From positions 558,001 through 622,000 of the forward strand of contig NZ_QKTO01000001.1 of assembly GCF_003234855.1 (NCBI RefSeq): a DNA stretch of 64,000 nt. Reading direction: 5' to 3'. This stretch comes from Curtobacterium sp. MCBD17_032 (GTDB lineage: Bacteria; Actinomycetota; Actinomycetes; Actinomycetales; Microbacteriaceae). This document shows, piece after piece, positions 45,395 to 53,956 of this stretch. The notes beneath the pieces are model-generated. The model did no database searches. It saw nothing but the letters and a program-made list of their open reading frames with translations, and was not told where the DNA came from. The position numbers and the translations under genes are program-made. The stretch's first letter is position 1. Every line of letters starts with the position of its first letter.

Positions 45395-47242
45395 ATGTGT
45401 GGAATCGTCGGCTACGTCGGCAGCAACAGCAGCACGGACGTCCTCCTCGGGGGCCTCCGCCGTCTCGAGTACCGCGGGTACGACTCGGCGGGCATCGCCG
45501 TGATCGACCCGGCCGGTGACATGACCTCGGCGAAGAAGGCCGGCAAGCTCCAGAAGCTCGTCGACGAGCTCGAGGCGAACCCGATCGCCGACGGCGGCAC
45601 CGGCATCGGCCACACCCGCTGGGCGACCCACGGTGGCCCGACCGACGGCAACGCGCACCCGCACCTGGCCGACGGCGGCAAGCTCGCCCTCATCCACAAC
45701 GGCATCATCGAGAACTTCGCCCCGCTCAAGGACGAGCTGCTCGCCGAGGGAGTCACCTTCGCGAGCGAGACCGACTCCGAGGTCGCGGCGCACCTCGTCG
45801 CGCGCGAGTTCCGCGAGACGCACGACCTGACCGAGGCGATGCGCCGCACGGTGGCCCGGCTCGAGGGTGCGTTCACGCTCCTCGTCGTGCACGCCGACCA
45901 GCCCGGCGTCGTCGTCGGAGCCCGCCGCAACTCGCCGCTCGTGGTCGGGCTCGGCGACGGCGAGAACTTCATGGGCTCGGACGTGGCCGCGTTCGTCGCC
46001 TACACGCAGCGCGCCCTGTCGATCGGTCAGGACGAGATCGCCACGATCCGTCCCGACGGCGTCGACGTCATCCACTTCGACGGCACCCCGGCCGAGCCGA
46101 GCGAGTTCGAGGTGAACTGGGACGCCTCCGCCGCCGACAAGGGCGGCTGGTCCTCGTTCATGGCGAAGGAGATCAGCGAGGAGCCCGAGGCGGTGCGCAA
46201 CACGATCCTCGGCCGCGTGCACGAGGGCGCGATCACGCTGACCGACCTCGACCCGATCGCCGAGCGGCTGCAGCAGGTGGACCGCGTCATCGTCATCGCC
46301 TGCGGGACCGCGGCCTACGCCGGCATGCTCGGCAAGTACGCGATCGAGCAGTGGGCACGCGTCCCGGTCGAGGTCGAGCTCGCGCACGAGTTCCGCTACC
46401 GCGACCCGGTGCTCGACGACCGCACCCTGGTCGTCTCCATCAGCCAGTCCGGCGAGACGATGGACACGCTCATGGCCGTCAAGTACGCCCGCGAGCAGGG
46501 CGCCCAGGTGCTCTCGATCTGCAACACCCAGGGTGCCACCATCCCGCGCGAGTCCGACGCCGTGATCTACACGCACGCCGGTCCCGAGGTCGCGGTCGCG
46601 TCGACGAAGGCGTTCCTGGCGCAGGGCGTCGCGCTGTACCTGCTCGGCCTGCACCTCGCCACGCTGCGCGGCACGCTGACCGCCGAGCAGATCGCCACCC
46701 AGGTCGCCGAGCTGGAGGGTCTGCCGGAGAAGCTCCAGCAGACCATCGAGGACGCCTCCGGTGTCGCCGAGCTGGCGAAGTGGATGGCGGACACCCGGAG
46801 CGTGCTGTTCCTCGGCCGGCACGTCGGGTACCCGATCGCCCTCGAGGGCGCCCTCAAGCTCAAGGAGCTCGCGTACATCCACGCCGAGGGCTTCGCCGCC
46901 GGTGAGCTCAAGCACGGTCCGATCGCGCTCATCGAGCCCGGGCAGATCGTCTTCGTCATCGTCCCGTCCCCGCGCGACGCCCGCTCGCTGCACCCGAAGG
47001 TCGTCTCGAACATCCAGGAGATCCGCGCCCGCGGCGCCCGGGTGATCGCCATCGCGGAGGAGGGCGACGCCGCCGTGCTGCCCTTCGCCGACGAGGTGCT
47101 GCGCATCCCGCTCGCGACGCCCCTGTTCGAGCCGCTGCTGGCGGTCGCGCCGCTGCACATGTTCGGCATGGAGCTCGCCGCCGCCAAGGGGCTCGACGTC
47201 GACCAGCCGCGCAACCTGGCGAAGTCGGTCACCGTCGAGTAG
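45395..47242 (+). CDS. glmS: Glutamine-fructose-6-phosphate aminotransferase (isomerizing)
   Basis: Makes glucosamine-6-P from fructose-6-P and glutamine; 615 aa. The N-terminal Cys nucleophile is in MCGIVGYVGS, with GHTRWATHGGPTDGNAHPH of the glutaminase domain. Two SIS domains hold IACGTAAYAGMLGKY and SQSGETMDT; the C-terminal end DQPRNLAKSVTVE forms the ammonia channel tail. It starts an apparent operon glmS-acpS-alr1-alr2-tsaE with gaps of 6 bp or less and overlaps. Confidence 0.98.
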   Translation: MCGIVGYVGSNSSTDVLLGGLRRLEYRGYDSAGIAVIDPAGDMTSAKKAGKLQKLVDELEANPIADGGTGIGHTRWATHGGPTDGNAHPHLADGGKLALIHNGIIENFAPLKDELLAEGVTFASETDSEVAAHLVAREFRETHDLTEAMRRTVARLEGAFTLLVVHADQPGVVVGARRNSPLVVGLGDGENFMGSDVAAFVAYTQRALSIGQDEIATIRPDGVDVIHFDGTPAEPSEFEVNWDASAADKGGWSSFMAKEISEEPEAVRNTILGRVHEGAITLTDLDPIAERLQQVDRVIVIACGTAAYAGMLGKYAIEQWARVPVEVELAHEFRYRDPVLDDRTLVVSISQSGETMDTLMAVKYAREQGAQVLSICNTQGATIPRESDAVIYTHAGPEVAVASTKAFLAQGVALYLLGLHLATLRGTLTAEQIATQVAELEGLPEKLQQTIEDASGVAELAKWMADTRSVLFLGRHVGYPIALEGALKLKELAYIHAEGFAAGELKHGPIALIEPGQIVFVIVPSPRDARSLHPKVVSNIQEIRARGARVIAIAEEGDAAVLPFADEVLRIPLATPLFEPLLAVAPLHMFGMELAAAKGLDVDQPRNLAKSVTVE

Positions 47243-47248
47243 TCGGAC

Positions 47249-47647
47249 GTGATCATCGGCATCGGGGTCGACGTGGTCGACCTGGAACGGTTCGAGCGGG
47301 TGCTCGCGCGGACGCCCGCCATGCGGACGCGGCTGTTCACCGACGCCGAGCAGCTGCGCGACGGCGAACCGCGGCCGATCGCGTCGCTCGCCGCCCGGTT
47401 CGCGGCGAAGGAGGCGCTCGTCAAGGCCTTCGGGTCGAGTGCCGGGCTGAGTTGGCGCGAGCTCGAGGTCGTCGCGGACGACCAGCGGAACCCGTCGCTC
47501 ACCCTGCACGAGGGGGCGCAGCGGGTCGCGGACGACCGGGGCGTCTCGCACGTGCACCTCTCGCTGTCCCACGACGGCGGGATCGCGACGGCGTTCGTCG
47601 TCATCGAGGGCCGGGACCGGCCCGCAACGGAAGGAGCGGCCGCGTGA
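47249..47647 (+). CDS. acpS: Holo-[acyl-carrier-protein] synthase
   Basis: Transfers the 4'-phosphopantetheine arm of CoA to ACP; 132 aa from GTG 47249. Mg2+-binding residues are in GIGVDVVDLERF (Asp) and RFAAKEALVKAF (Glu), with LSLSHDGGIATAFVV at the C terminus. Overlaps alr1 by GTGA. The coaA product feeds the same cofactor. Confidence 0.96.
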   Translation: MIIGIGVDVVDLERFERVLARTPAMRTRLFTDAEQLRDGEPRPIASLAARFAAKEALVKAFGSSAGLSWRELEVVADDQRNPSLTLHEGAQRVADDRGVSHVHLSLSHDGGIATAFVVIEGRDRPATEGAAA

Positions 47648-48747
47648 GCGCGTTCACGGGGGTGACCGTCGACCGGGAGGCTGTCATCGCCAACTACGCG
47701 ACGGTCGCGGAACAGGTCGCTCCGGCGGGCGTCATCGGCGTGGTCAAGGCGGACGGGTACGGCCACGGTGCCGTGCAGGTCGCCCGGGCCCTGGTCGACG
47801 CGGGAGCGGACTGGCTCGGTGTCGCCGACCTCGACGAGGCGGTGGCGCTCCGGCAGGCCGGGATCGACGAGGGGGTCCGCATCCTCGCGTGGCTGCACGC
47901 CCCGGACGAGGACTTCCGCCGCGCGGCACGGTTCGGGATCACCCCGGCGGTGTCGAGCGTCGAGCAGCTCTCGACCGCGGCCGACGCCGACGTCCCTGCC
48001 GTGCACCTCGTCGTCGACACCGGCCTGAGCCGCAACGGCGCGGTCGAGTCGGAGTGGCCCGAGCTCTTCGCGACCGCGGCGGCGCTGGCCCGTGGTGGGG
48101 ACCGCACCCGGATCGAGGGCGTCATGTCCCACCTGTCGAACGCGTCGCGCGTCGACGACCTCGACCAGGACGCCGCGCTGCAGCGGGCCCTGGACGGCCT
48201 GGCGGCGGTCGGCATCCGGCCGGACGTCGTGCACCTCGCCGCGAGCGCCGGCAGCCTGGCGCTCCCGGAGACCCGACGCGACCTGGTGCGGGTCGGGCTC
48301 GCCCTCTACGGCCTGAGCCCGTTCCCGGACCGCACGTCGGCCGAGCTCGGGCTCCGTCCCGCCATGCGGGTGACCGCCGCGGTGCTCCGGATCGTGGCCG
48401 TGCCCGCGGGCGACGGCGTCTCGTACGGGTACACCTGGCGTGCCGAGCGGGACACCCGGCTCGCCGTGATCGGCCTCGGCTACGCGGACGGCTTCGACCG
48501 TGGTGCCGGAGGCGTCGTCTCGGTCCGCATCGGCGACCGTCGGTTCCCCGTCGTCGGCCGGGTCGCGATGAACGCGATGCACATCGACATCGGGGATGCC
48601 GACGTCGCCGTCGGGGACGAGGTCGTGGTCTGGGGCGACCCGGCGAACGGCGACCCGGCAGTGGAGGAGTGGGCCGACGCGATCGGCACGATCAACTACG
48701 AGGTGGTCGCCAGGGTCGGCCGCAGCGTGGAACGGAGGACGACGTGA
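47644..48747 (+). CDS. alr: Alanine racemase-family PLP enzyme, copy 1
   Basis: 367 aa from GTG 47644. PLP lysine in GVVKADGYGHG; substrate Arg region VVDTGLSRNG; catalytic Tyr loop GVSYGYTWRAERDT and GLGYADGFDR; phosphate-side Tyr in GTINYEVV are canonical. The usual MDQ after GRV (methionine loop) is changed to VAMNAMHIDIG, a departure from typical Alr. It is followed by a second family member with a 4-bp overlap. Makes D-Ala, or another D-amino acid, for the cell wall. Confidence 0.9.
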   Translation: MSAFTGVTVDREAVIANYATVAEQVAPAGVIGVVKADGYGHGAVQVARALVDAGADWLGVADLDEAVALRQAGIDEGVRILAWLHAPDEDFRRAARFGITPAVSSVEQLSTAADADVPAVHLVVDTGLSRNGAVESEWPELFATAAALARGGDRTRIEGVMSHLSNASRVDDLDQDAALQRALDGLAAVGIRPDVVHLAASAGSLALPETRRDLVRVGLALYGLSPFPDRTSAELGLRPAMRVTAAVLRIVAVPAGDGVSYGYTWRAERDTRLAVIGLGYADGFDRGAGGVVSVRIGDRRFPVVGRVAMNAMHIDIGDADVAVGDEVVVWGDPANGDPAVEEWADAIGTINYEVVARVGRSVERRTT

Positions 48748-49907
48748 GCGCACCACTCCGCCGCGCGGTCATCGACCTCGACGCCTACCGCGCCAACCTC
48801 GACCTGGTCCGGTCGTGGATGGACCCCGTCGAGCTGATGGCCGTCATGAAGGCCGACGCGTACGGCCACGGGCTCGAGGCCATCGCCCTGACCGCGGTCG
48901 ACGCCGGCATCCGGTGGATCGGGGTGCTGACGGTCCCGGCGGCCCTGCGCCTCCGGTCGATCGGTGTCGGCGAGGACGTGCGGCTGTTCACGTGGCAGCA
49001 CGACCCCGACCTGGACTTCCGGGACGCGATCGACTCCGCCGTCGACCTCGGCGTCTCGAACGTCGCGGAGCTGCAGCGTGTCGTGGACGCGGTCGACCAC
49101 CGGCCGGCCCGGGTGCACCTCGGGGTCGACAGCGGGTTGCACCGGGACGGCGCGACCGTCGGGGAGTGGCCGGCCCTGGTGGAGGCCGCTCGCGACGCCC
49201 AACGCGACGGTCGCATCGAGGTCGTGGCGGCGTACACACACCTGGCCGAGTCGTCCGACGAGGACGACGCCGCGGCCGTGGCGCACTTCGACGCGATGGT
49301 GGAGCAGGCCGAGGACCTCGGTCTCGACATCCGGTGCGAGCACGTCGCCGCCTCGTTGGCCGGGCTCGAGCGCAAGGAGTTCCGGAAGGACATGGTCCGG
49401 ATGGGGGCGAACCTGTTCGGCATCCCGGGCGCGGACGGGGTCTCCGCCGCCGACCTCGGTCTGACACCGGTGATGACGGTGACGAGTTCGGTCGCGAAGA
49501 CGAAGCGTGTGCCCGCCGGCACGGGCGTCTCCTACGACTACACGTACCGCACCGACGCCGAGACCACCCTGGCGCTCGTCCCGGTCGGCTACGCGGACGG
49601 CGTGGCGCGGGCGGCACAGGGGCGCGTCGAGGTGGCGGTCAACGGCACGCGGTACCCGATCGCCGGTCGGGTCGCGATGGACCAGTTCCTCGTCGACGTC
49701 GGCGACGACGACGTCCGCGTCGGCGACCCGGTGACGCTGTTCGGCACCGGTGAGGACGGCGAGATGACCGTCCTGGAGTGGGCGAGCGCGATCGGCACGA
49801 TCGGCGAGGAGGTCGTCTGTCGGATCGGCGGCCGTGTCCAGCGTGTCCACGAGGGGCACTCCGGTGCGGGCCGCGTCGGCGCATACCTGCGCGGGGAGCG
49901 GGCGTGA
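48744..49907 (+). CDS. Alanine racemase-family PLP enzyme, copy 2
   Basis: 387 aa from GTG 48744. PLP lysine in AVMKADAYGHG; VDSGLHRDG; loop VSYDYTYRTD and VGYADGVAR; GRVAMDQFLVDVG keeps the canonical MDQ. In contrast the TINYE-type C-terminal motif reads GTIGEEVV, so the conserved Tyr near the PLP phosphate is replaced. Diverged throughout from copy 1, with complementary losses. One copy may act on ornithine or diaminobutyrate, because group B peptidoglycans of this family contain such D-diamino acids (inference). Confidence 0.85.
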   Translation: MSAPLRRAVIDLDAYRANLDLVRSWMDPVELMAVMKADAYGHGLEAIALTAVDAGIRWIGVLTVPAALRLRSIGVGEDVRLFTWQHDPDLDFRDAIDSAVDLGVSNVAELQRVVDAVDHRPARVHLGVDSGLHRDGATVGEWPALVEAARDAQRDGRIEVVAAYTHLAESSDEDDAAAVAHFDAMVEQAEDLGLDIRCEHVAASLAGLERKEFRKDMVRMGANLFGIPGADGVSAADLGLTPVMTVTSSVAKTKRVPAGTGVSYDYTYRTDAETTLALVPVGYADGVARAAQGRVEVAVNGTRYPIAGRVAMDQFLVDVGDDDVRVGDPVTLFGTGEDGEMTVLEWASAIGTIGEEVVCRIGGRVQRVHEGHSGAGRVGAYLRGERA

Positions 49908-50401
49908 CCGTCCTGCTCGACACCACGGTGGACACGACCGAGCAGATGGGCGCCCTGGGTGCCCGGCTCGCCGCGGTCCTACGCGCCGGTGACCTCGTCG
50001 TCCTGACCGGGCCGCTCGGCGCCGGCAAGACCACCATGACCCGCGGCCTCGGTGCCGCGCTCGGGGCGCGGGGGCAGGTGTCGAGCCCGACCTTCGTGCT
50101 CGCCCGCACGCACCCGACCACGGCCGGGCCGGACCTCGTGCACGTCGACGCGTACCGCCTGTCGGACCCGGTCGAGCTCGACGACCTGGACCTCGACTGG
50201 GACGGTTCCATCGTCGTCGTGGAGTGGGGCCGCGGCATGGTCGACGGGGTCAGCGACAGCGTCCTCGACGTCGAGATCGTGCGCGCGACCGGTGGTGCCG
50301 CCGTGACCGGCGACGCCGTCGACCCGGACGACGTGCCGGACGAGCCGCGCCGCGTCGTCGTCTCCGGCACCGGTCCGCGCTGGCAGGGCGTCACCCTCTG
50401 A
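49904..50401 (+). CDS. tsaE: tRNA t6A biosynthesis ATPase TsaE
   Basis: 165 aa from GTG 49904, overlapping alr2. The P-loop is GPLGAGKTTMTRGL; SSPTFVLAR and the HVDAYRL (Asp) motif complete the ATPase site. It energises t6A37 formation by TsaB-TsaD. Its usual neighbours tsaB-rimI-tsaD are displaced by 6.3 kb. The C terminus carries a 30-residue Asp/Pro-rich insertion. Confidence 0.95.
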   Translation: MTVLLDTTVDTTEQMGALGARLAAVLRAGDLVVLTGPLGAGKTTMTRGLGAALGARGQVSSPTFVLARTHPTTAGPDLVHVDAYRLSDPVELDDLDLDWDGSIVVVEWGRGMVDGVSDSVLDVEIVRATGGAAVTGDAVDPDDVPDEPRRVVVSGTGPRWQGVTL

Positions 50402-50404
50402 CGC

Positions 50405-50446
50405 CGCGTCCCGAGATGGTCCGTCCGCGTCCCGAGACGGTCCGTC
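50405..50446 (+). repeat. Two tandem 21-bp repeats after tsaE
   Basis: Two adjacent copies of CGCGTCCCGAGA(T/C)GGTCCGTC differing at one base, followed by the start of a third (CGCGTC). They begin 4 bp after the tsaE stop. Confidence 0.85.
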
Positions 50447-50516
50447 CGCGTCTCCGGGACGCGCCGTCCGGGGGACGGGACGCCGCACGCCAGGCGGACG
50501 GGACTCCGGACGCCGG

Positions 50517-50580
50517 GTCGGACGGGAGGCCCGCCCGACGTCACCGACGTCGGCGCGGTGGTCCGGGCCTCCCGTCCGAC
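50517..50580. repeat. Paired interspersed elements forming a 16-bp inverted repeat
   Basis: GTCGGACGGGAGGCCC (50517-50532) and its exact complement (50565-50580) enclose a second perfect hairpin CCGACGTC-acc-GACGTCGG (50535-50553). Each outer arm contains the CGGGCCTCCCG core of the interspersed family. May terminate transcription from tsaE, but the nested architecture looks like a mobile or REP-type unit. Confidence 0.75.
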
Positions 50581-50611
50581 ACGCGGAGTTCGGCCAACTC
50601 GCTCGAAACGC

Positions 50612-50640
50612 TTGGGTATCGAGCGCAGACGGCGTAGCGT
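50612..50640 (+). promoter_or_regulatory. Orphan sigma-70-type promoter
   Basis: TTGGGT (50612-50617), 17-bp spacer, TAGCGT (50635-50640), pointing away from tsaE into a stretch with no plausible plus-strand gene. Confidence 0.45.
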
Positions 50641-50646
50641 CACCCG

Positions 50647-50785
50647 CGCTACACCGCGGACCCTGGCCGCGGATGCCCGATCCCTGTTCCCGGGCTGACC
50701 TCGTCGTGACCACGCGTCGTACCCGACGGCGTCGTAGCGCGAGGGCGCTCGTCGCGGAGACCCGAACCTGCCGCGAGCGCCCTCG
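50647..50785 (+). ncRNA. Candidate small RNA between tsaE and the minus-strand genes
   Basis: A transcript from the orphan promoter would end at a perfect 12-bp hairpin CGAGGGCGCTCG / CGAGCGCCCTCG (50740-50751 and 50774-50785). That hairpin can also terminate the minus-strand genes that stop at 50835, so it does not prove a plus-strand RNA. No match to a known RNA family is recognised. Confidence 0.25.
50740..50785. terminator. Terminator hairpin of the minus-strand DHFR-like operon
   Basis: A 12-bp perfect stem with a 22-nt partly paired loop, 50 bp past the stop of the 57-aa gene. Confidence 0.6.
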
Positions 50786-50834
50786 ACCCTCGTCCGACGG
50801 GGCCGGGCGGCCGGTCGTGGAGGTGCTGGGCGCG

Positions 50835-51008
50835 TCAGCGGCGCTGGCGGCCGAGCAGCACGACACCGAGCAGCACCAGGGCCGACACGACGACGACCGC
50901 GGTGACGAACAGTCCGATCACCTCGAACCCGCCGCCGCCACCGTCGTCGCACGGCACGGTGTCGGACACACATGACGCCGCTGCGTGCAGCACGGCCGTC
51001 GTCGTCAC
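50835..51008 (-). CDS. 57-aa single-pass membrane protein
   Basis: Starts at GTG 51008, overlapping the stop of the preceding gene by GTGA, the tight coupling seen for genuine co-translated genes. A short N terminus with two cysteines and a GGGGG linker is followed by one hydrophobic helix (VIGLFVTAVVVVSALVLLGVVLL) and the basic end GRQRR. Unknown function. Only context and codon pattern support it. Confidence 0.55.
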   Translation of the reverse strand: MTTTAVLHAAASCVSDTVPCDDGGGGGFEVIGLFVTAVVVVSALVLLGVVLLGRQRR

Positions 51009-51604
51009 GCCGTCGCTCCCCGGACCGCGTACCGGTGCAGGGTGACCCCGTTGTCGAACGCGCGCTGTTCGAGGAGGTCGAGCAGCAGGGGCTCCGGCAC
51101 CGGCTCGTCGAAGAGCGGTCGGCCGGTGCCGAGGACCGCCGGGTGCGTGTACAGCAGCAGCTCGTCGACGAGCCCCGCGGCGAGCAGCTGCGTCGCGAGG
51201 GTCGCACCCCCGACCGCGATGTCCCCCTCGGACTCCTGCCGCAGGGCCGCGAGCTGCGCGATCGCGTCGTCGCCGCCGATGACCCGGGTGTGGTGGTCGG
51301 CCGTCGTCCGGGTCCGCGACACCAGGACCTTCGGGATGTCGGTCCAGATGTGCCCGAACTCGCGGAACCAGTCCGGCAAGGAGTCGTCGTCGCGGGCGTC
51401 CGGCCAGAACGGGTCCATCATGTCGCGGACGACACGGCCCTCGACGAACATCGTCATCGCGCGGGCCCGCTCGTTGAACTCGCGGTGCAGGGGACCGTCG
51501 ATGCGGAGCCAGTCCGGGCCGTCGAGGCCGCTGTGGTCGCCGCGGTCCCGCTCGATGAGCAGGTCGAGCGACACGTTCATCCAGTACACGAACCGAGCGG
51601 GCAT
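51005..51604 (-). CDS. Dihydrofolate reductase/RibD C-terminal-fold protein
   Basis: 199 aa from ATG 51604 with GAAGGAG 5-6 nt upstream. It has the pattern of the RibD_C/DHFR-like group: VYWMNVSLDLLIE at the N terminus, an FVEGRVVRDMM segment in place of the NADPH-binding GR(K/R)T, PKVLVSRT, IAVGGATLATQLLAAGLVDELLLYTHPAVLGTGRPLF at the C terminus (core). Members are often annotated as dihydrofolate reductase but few are proven; a riboflavin-pathway or detoxifying reductase role is possible. Confidence 0.85.
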   Translation of the reverse strand: MPARFVYWMNVSLDLLIERDRGDHSGLDGPDWLRIDGPLHREFNERARAMTMFVEGRVVRDMMDPFWPDARDDDSLPDWFREFGHIWTDIPKVLVSRTRTTADHHTRVIGGDDAIAQLAALRQESEGDIAVGGATLATQLLAAGLVDELLLYTHPAVLGTGRPLFDEPVPEPLLLDLLEQRAFDNGVTLHRYAVRGATA

Positions 51605-51669
51605 CGGGACTCCTTCGTCGATGCGGTGACGGTACCGCCGGGCACTGCGGCCGGCAAGACACCGTCGGG

Positions 51670-52371
51670 TCAGAGCCGACCGGGACGGCTCCGCAGTCCG
51701 CAGCTGCGCCGCTCGAGGTCGGCGAGGGCCGCGATCGTCGCCGGGTCCCGCTCCCGCCACCGGTCCACGACGCCGGGTCCGAGCGCGGCCACGGCGTCGC
51801 GGGCGACGAGCGCCCGGAGCGCCAGGACCTCCGTCCCGTCCGGACCCTGGTCGACCCGACGGGTGGTCGTCGCGGTCCGCACGAACCGACCACGGGTGCG
51901 CGTCCAGACGAGGAGCAGGACCACGACGAACACGACGGTGAGGCCGCCGCCGACGAGGTGCGCCAGGTGCACGGCGGTGTCGTGCTGCTGCGCTCCCGCG
52001 GCCGCGACGGCGCCGGCGTGCTCGCTCGCCTTCCGCAGGGGTGCGCTCACGGCGTCACCGGCGAGGGGGATGTCGGCGAGGGCCCGTGCGGTCGCCGACA
52101 GCTGCCGCTGGAACGCCGAGCCCTCGTCCTGCACCCGGGTGCCGATGGACGCGAGTCGTTCGATCGAGCCGGCGACCGCCCTGCCGACCACCACGGCCAG
52201 GACCAGGCCGACGAGGACCAGGAGGTCGACGACGACCTGGCGGACACGTCGGAACGGTCGGCTGTCGTACACGACCATCACGGGCCTCCTGTCCGGGTCG
52301 ACCGGTGCCGGACGTGGCTGGTCGGTCGGCGTCCCAGTCTGCTGGTGCCGCCTGTGCTCCCGGTCCGCCAC
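51670..52371 (-). CDS. Two-helix membrane protein, unknown function
   Basis: 233 aa from GTG 52371. A Pro/Arg-rich cytoplasmic N terminus is followed by one helix (VDLLVLVGLVLAVVVGRAVAG), an extracytoplasmic Gln/Ala-rich amphipathic segment of about 75 residues, and a second helix (GGGLTVVFVVVLLLVW). It ends in a basic cytoplasmic tail. The layout resembles sensor proteins without a catalytic domain. A TAGTAC-like box 6 nt upstream is weak. Divergent from hen1. Confidence 0.6.
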   Translation of the reverse strand: MADREHRRHQQTGTPTDQPRPAPVDPDRRPVMVVYDSRPFRRVRQVVVDLLVLVGLVLAVVVGRAVAGSIERLASIGTRVQDEGSAFQRQLSATARALADIPLAGDAVSAPLRKASEHAGAVAAAGAQQHDTAVHLAHLVGGGLTVVFVVVLLLVWTRTRGRFVRTATTTRRVDQGPDGTEVLALRALVARDAVAALGPGVVDRWRERDPATIAALADLERRSCGLRSRPGRL

Positions 52372-52450
52372 GTCGTCGTACTAGGCTCGCTCTCCGGCCT
52401 CGACCCAGCCGGACGGCGGGACGCCGGACGACGACGATCGGAGGCCGCGC

Positions 52451-53956
52451 ATGCTCGTGACCATCACCACCCGTGGCGAGGCCGCGCCGGACCTGTCGCA
52501 CCTGCTCCACAAGCACCCCGGGCGCGCACAGGCGTTCGACCTCAGCGTCGGGACGGCGCACGTGTTCTACCCCGCGGACACCCCGGACGAGTGCACCGCG
52601 GCCCTGCTGGTCGAGGTCGACGCGATCGCCCTCGCGAAGAGCAAGCGGTACGGCGCCGACGCGCAGGCGCTCTCGCGGTACGTGAACGACCGGCCCTACG
52701 CGTCGACGTCGATGCTGGCGACGGCGATCGGGCAGGTGTTCCGGAGCGCGATGGGCGCCCGGAGCGCCTCGCGACCGGAGCGGGCGGCGGCGCCGATGGA
52801 CCTCGAGCTCGCCCTCACCAGTGTGCCGAGCGAGCGCGACGAGCACGGGGTGGGACTCGCGACGCGGTTGTTCGCCCCGCTCGGCTGGACCGTCGAGGAG
52901 ACCCGACGCCAGCTCGACGACACCCGACCCGAGTGGGGCGACGCCGCCACGGTCGGGCTCCGCCTCCGCGGACACGTCCGGCTCGCCGACGCGCTCCGGC
53001 AGCTCACCGTCCTGCTGCCGGTCCTCGACGACGCGAAGCACTACTGGGTCGGGGACGACGAGGTCGGCATGCTCCTCCGCCGTGGCGAGGGCTGGCTCGC
53101 GGCCCACCCGCTCTGCGAGCTCATCACGACCCGCTCGCTGGCGCACCAGCGAGGACTCGTCGACGACGCGACCACGCGCCTCCTCGGCGTCGACGCGGGC
53201 CTCGACGCCGGCGTCCCGGACGGCGGGCACGCGGATGACCGGTCGGGAGGCACGGCGCCGGTCCGCACAGCACCGCCCGCCGACGACGCGGTCGGCGAGA
53301 CGCCGCTGTACCGCCGCCGCGCCCAGGCGGTGCTCACGGCGCTCGCCGACGTGCGGGCGCACACGGTCGCCGACGTCGGGTGCGGCGAGGGTGCCCTGCT
53401 CCGGCACCTGTTCGCCGACCGGTCCTTCACGACGGTCATCGGCACCGACGTGTCGCCCCGGGAGCTCGCCCGCGCCGAGCGTCGACTGCGCCTCGACGAC
53501 GTCAGCGACGAGCAGCGCGCCCGCGTGCGGTTGCTGCAGTCCTCGGTGACGTACTCCGACGACCGGATCGCCGGGCTCGACGCGGTCGTGCTCATGGAGG
53601 TCGTCGAGCACGTCGACCCCGAGCGGCTGCCGGCCCTCGAGGCCTCGGTGTTCCAGGCCGCACGGCCCGGCGCGGTCGTCGTCACGACCCCGAACGCGGA
53701 GCACAACGTCCGCTACGAGCACCTGGCGGCCGGGCGGTTCCGGCACCCCGACCACCGGTTCGAATGGACCCGCGACGAGTTCCGGGCGTGGGCGCAGGCC
53801 GTCGGGGACCGCCACGGCTACACGGTCGAGTTCCGGCCCGTCGGCGACGACGACCCCGAGGTGGGCCCGCCCACACAGCTCGCCCTGTTCCGCCGCGCGA
53901 CGCCGACCAGCACGACGGCGACCCACACCACCCCGACCGGAGGCACCGACGCATGA
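52451..53956 (+). CDS. hen1: RNA 3'-terminal 2'-O-methyltransferase Hen1 (bacterial RNA repair)
   Basis: Methylates the 2'-OH at the broken 3' end during RNA repair, preventing repeated cleavage. 501 aa from ATG 52451 with GGAGG upstream. The N-terminal half (about 1-245) is the bacterial Hen1-N domain, with HKHPGRAQAF, FYPADTPDECTAALLVEVD and AKSKRYGADAQALSRYVNDRPY. The C-terminal AdoMet domain (about 280-490) has VADVGCGEGALL, the metal-binding EVVEHVD motif, and TPNAEHNVRYE with HRFEWTRDEFRAW. The stop overlaps pnkp (ATGA), as in other Hen1-Pnkp operons. Confidence 0.95.
   Translation: MLVTITTRGEAAPDLSHLLHKHPGRAQAFDLSVGTAHVFYPADTPDECTAALLVEVDAIALAKSKRYGADAQALSRYVNDRPYASTSMLATAIGQVFRSAMGARSASRPERAAAPMDLELALTSVPSERDEHGVGLATRLFAPLGWTVEETRRQLDDTRPEWGDAATVGLRLRGHVRLADALRQLTVLLPVLDDAKHYWVGDDEVGMLLRRGEGWLAAHPLCELITTRSLAHQRGLVDDATTRLLGVDAGLDAGVPDGGHADDRSGGTAPVRTAPPADDAVGETPLYRRRAQAVLTALADVRAHTVADVGCGEGALLRHLFADRSFTTVIGTDVSPRELARAERRLRLDDVSDEQRARVRLLQSSVTYSDDRIAGLDAVVLMEVVEHVDPERLPALEASVFQAARPGAVVVTTPNAEHNVRYEHLAAGRFRHPDHRFEWTRDEFRAWAQAVGDRHGYTVEFRPVGDDDPEVGPPTQLALFRRATPTSTTATHTTPTGGTDA

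Noticed and set aside
45281-47572. Long minus-strand extension of the ATPase frame through glmS
   Set aside because: The ATPase begins at ATG 45280; the extension is a shadow of glmS and acpS.
50673-50975. 100-residue plus-strand frame after tsaE
   Set aside because: Its 3' part is antisense to the 57-aa gene, composition is Arg/His/Asp-rich, and no RBS is present; a non-coding RNA is likelier.
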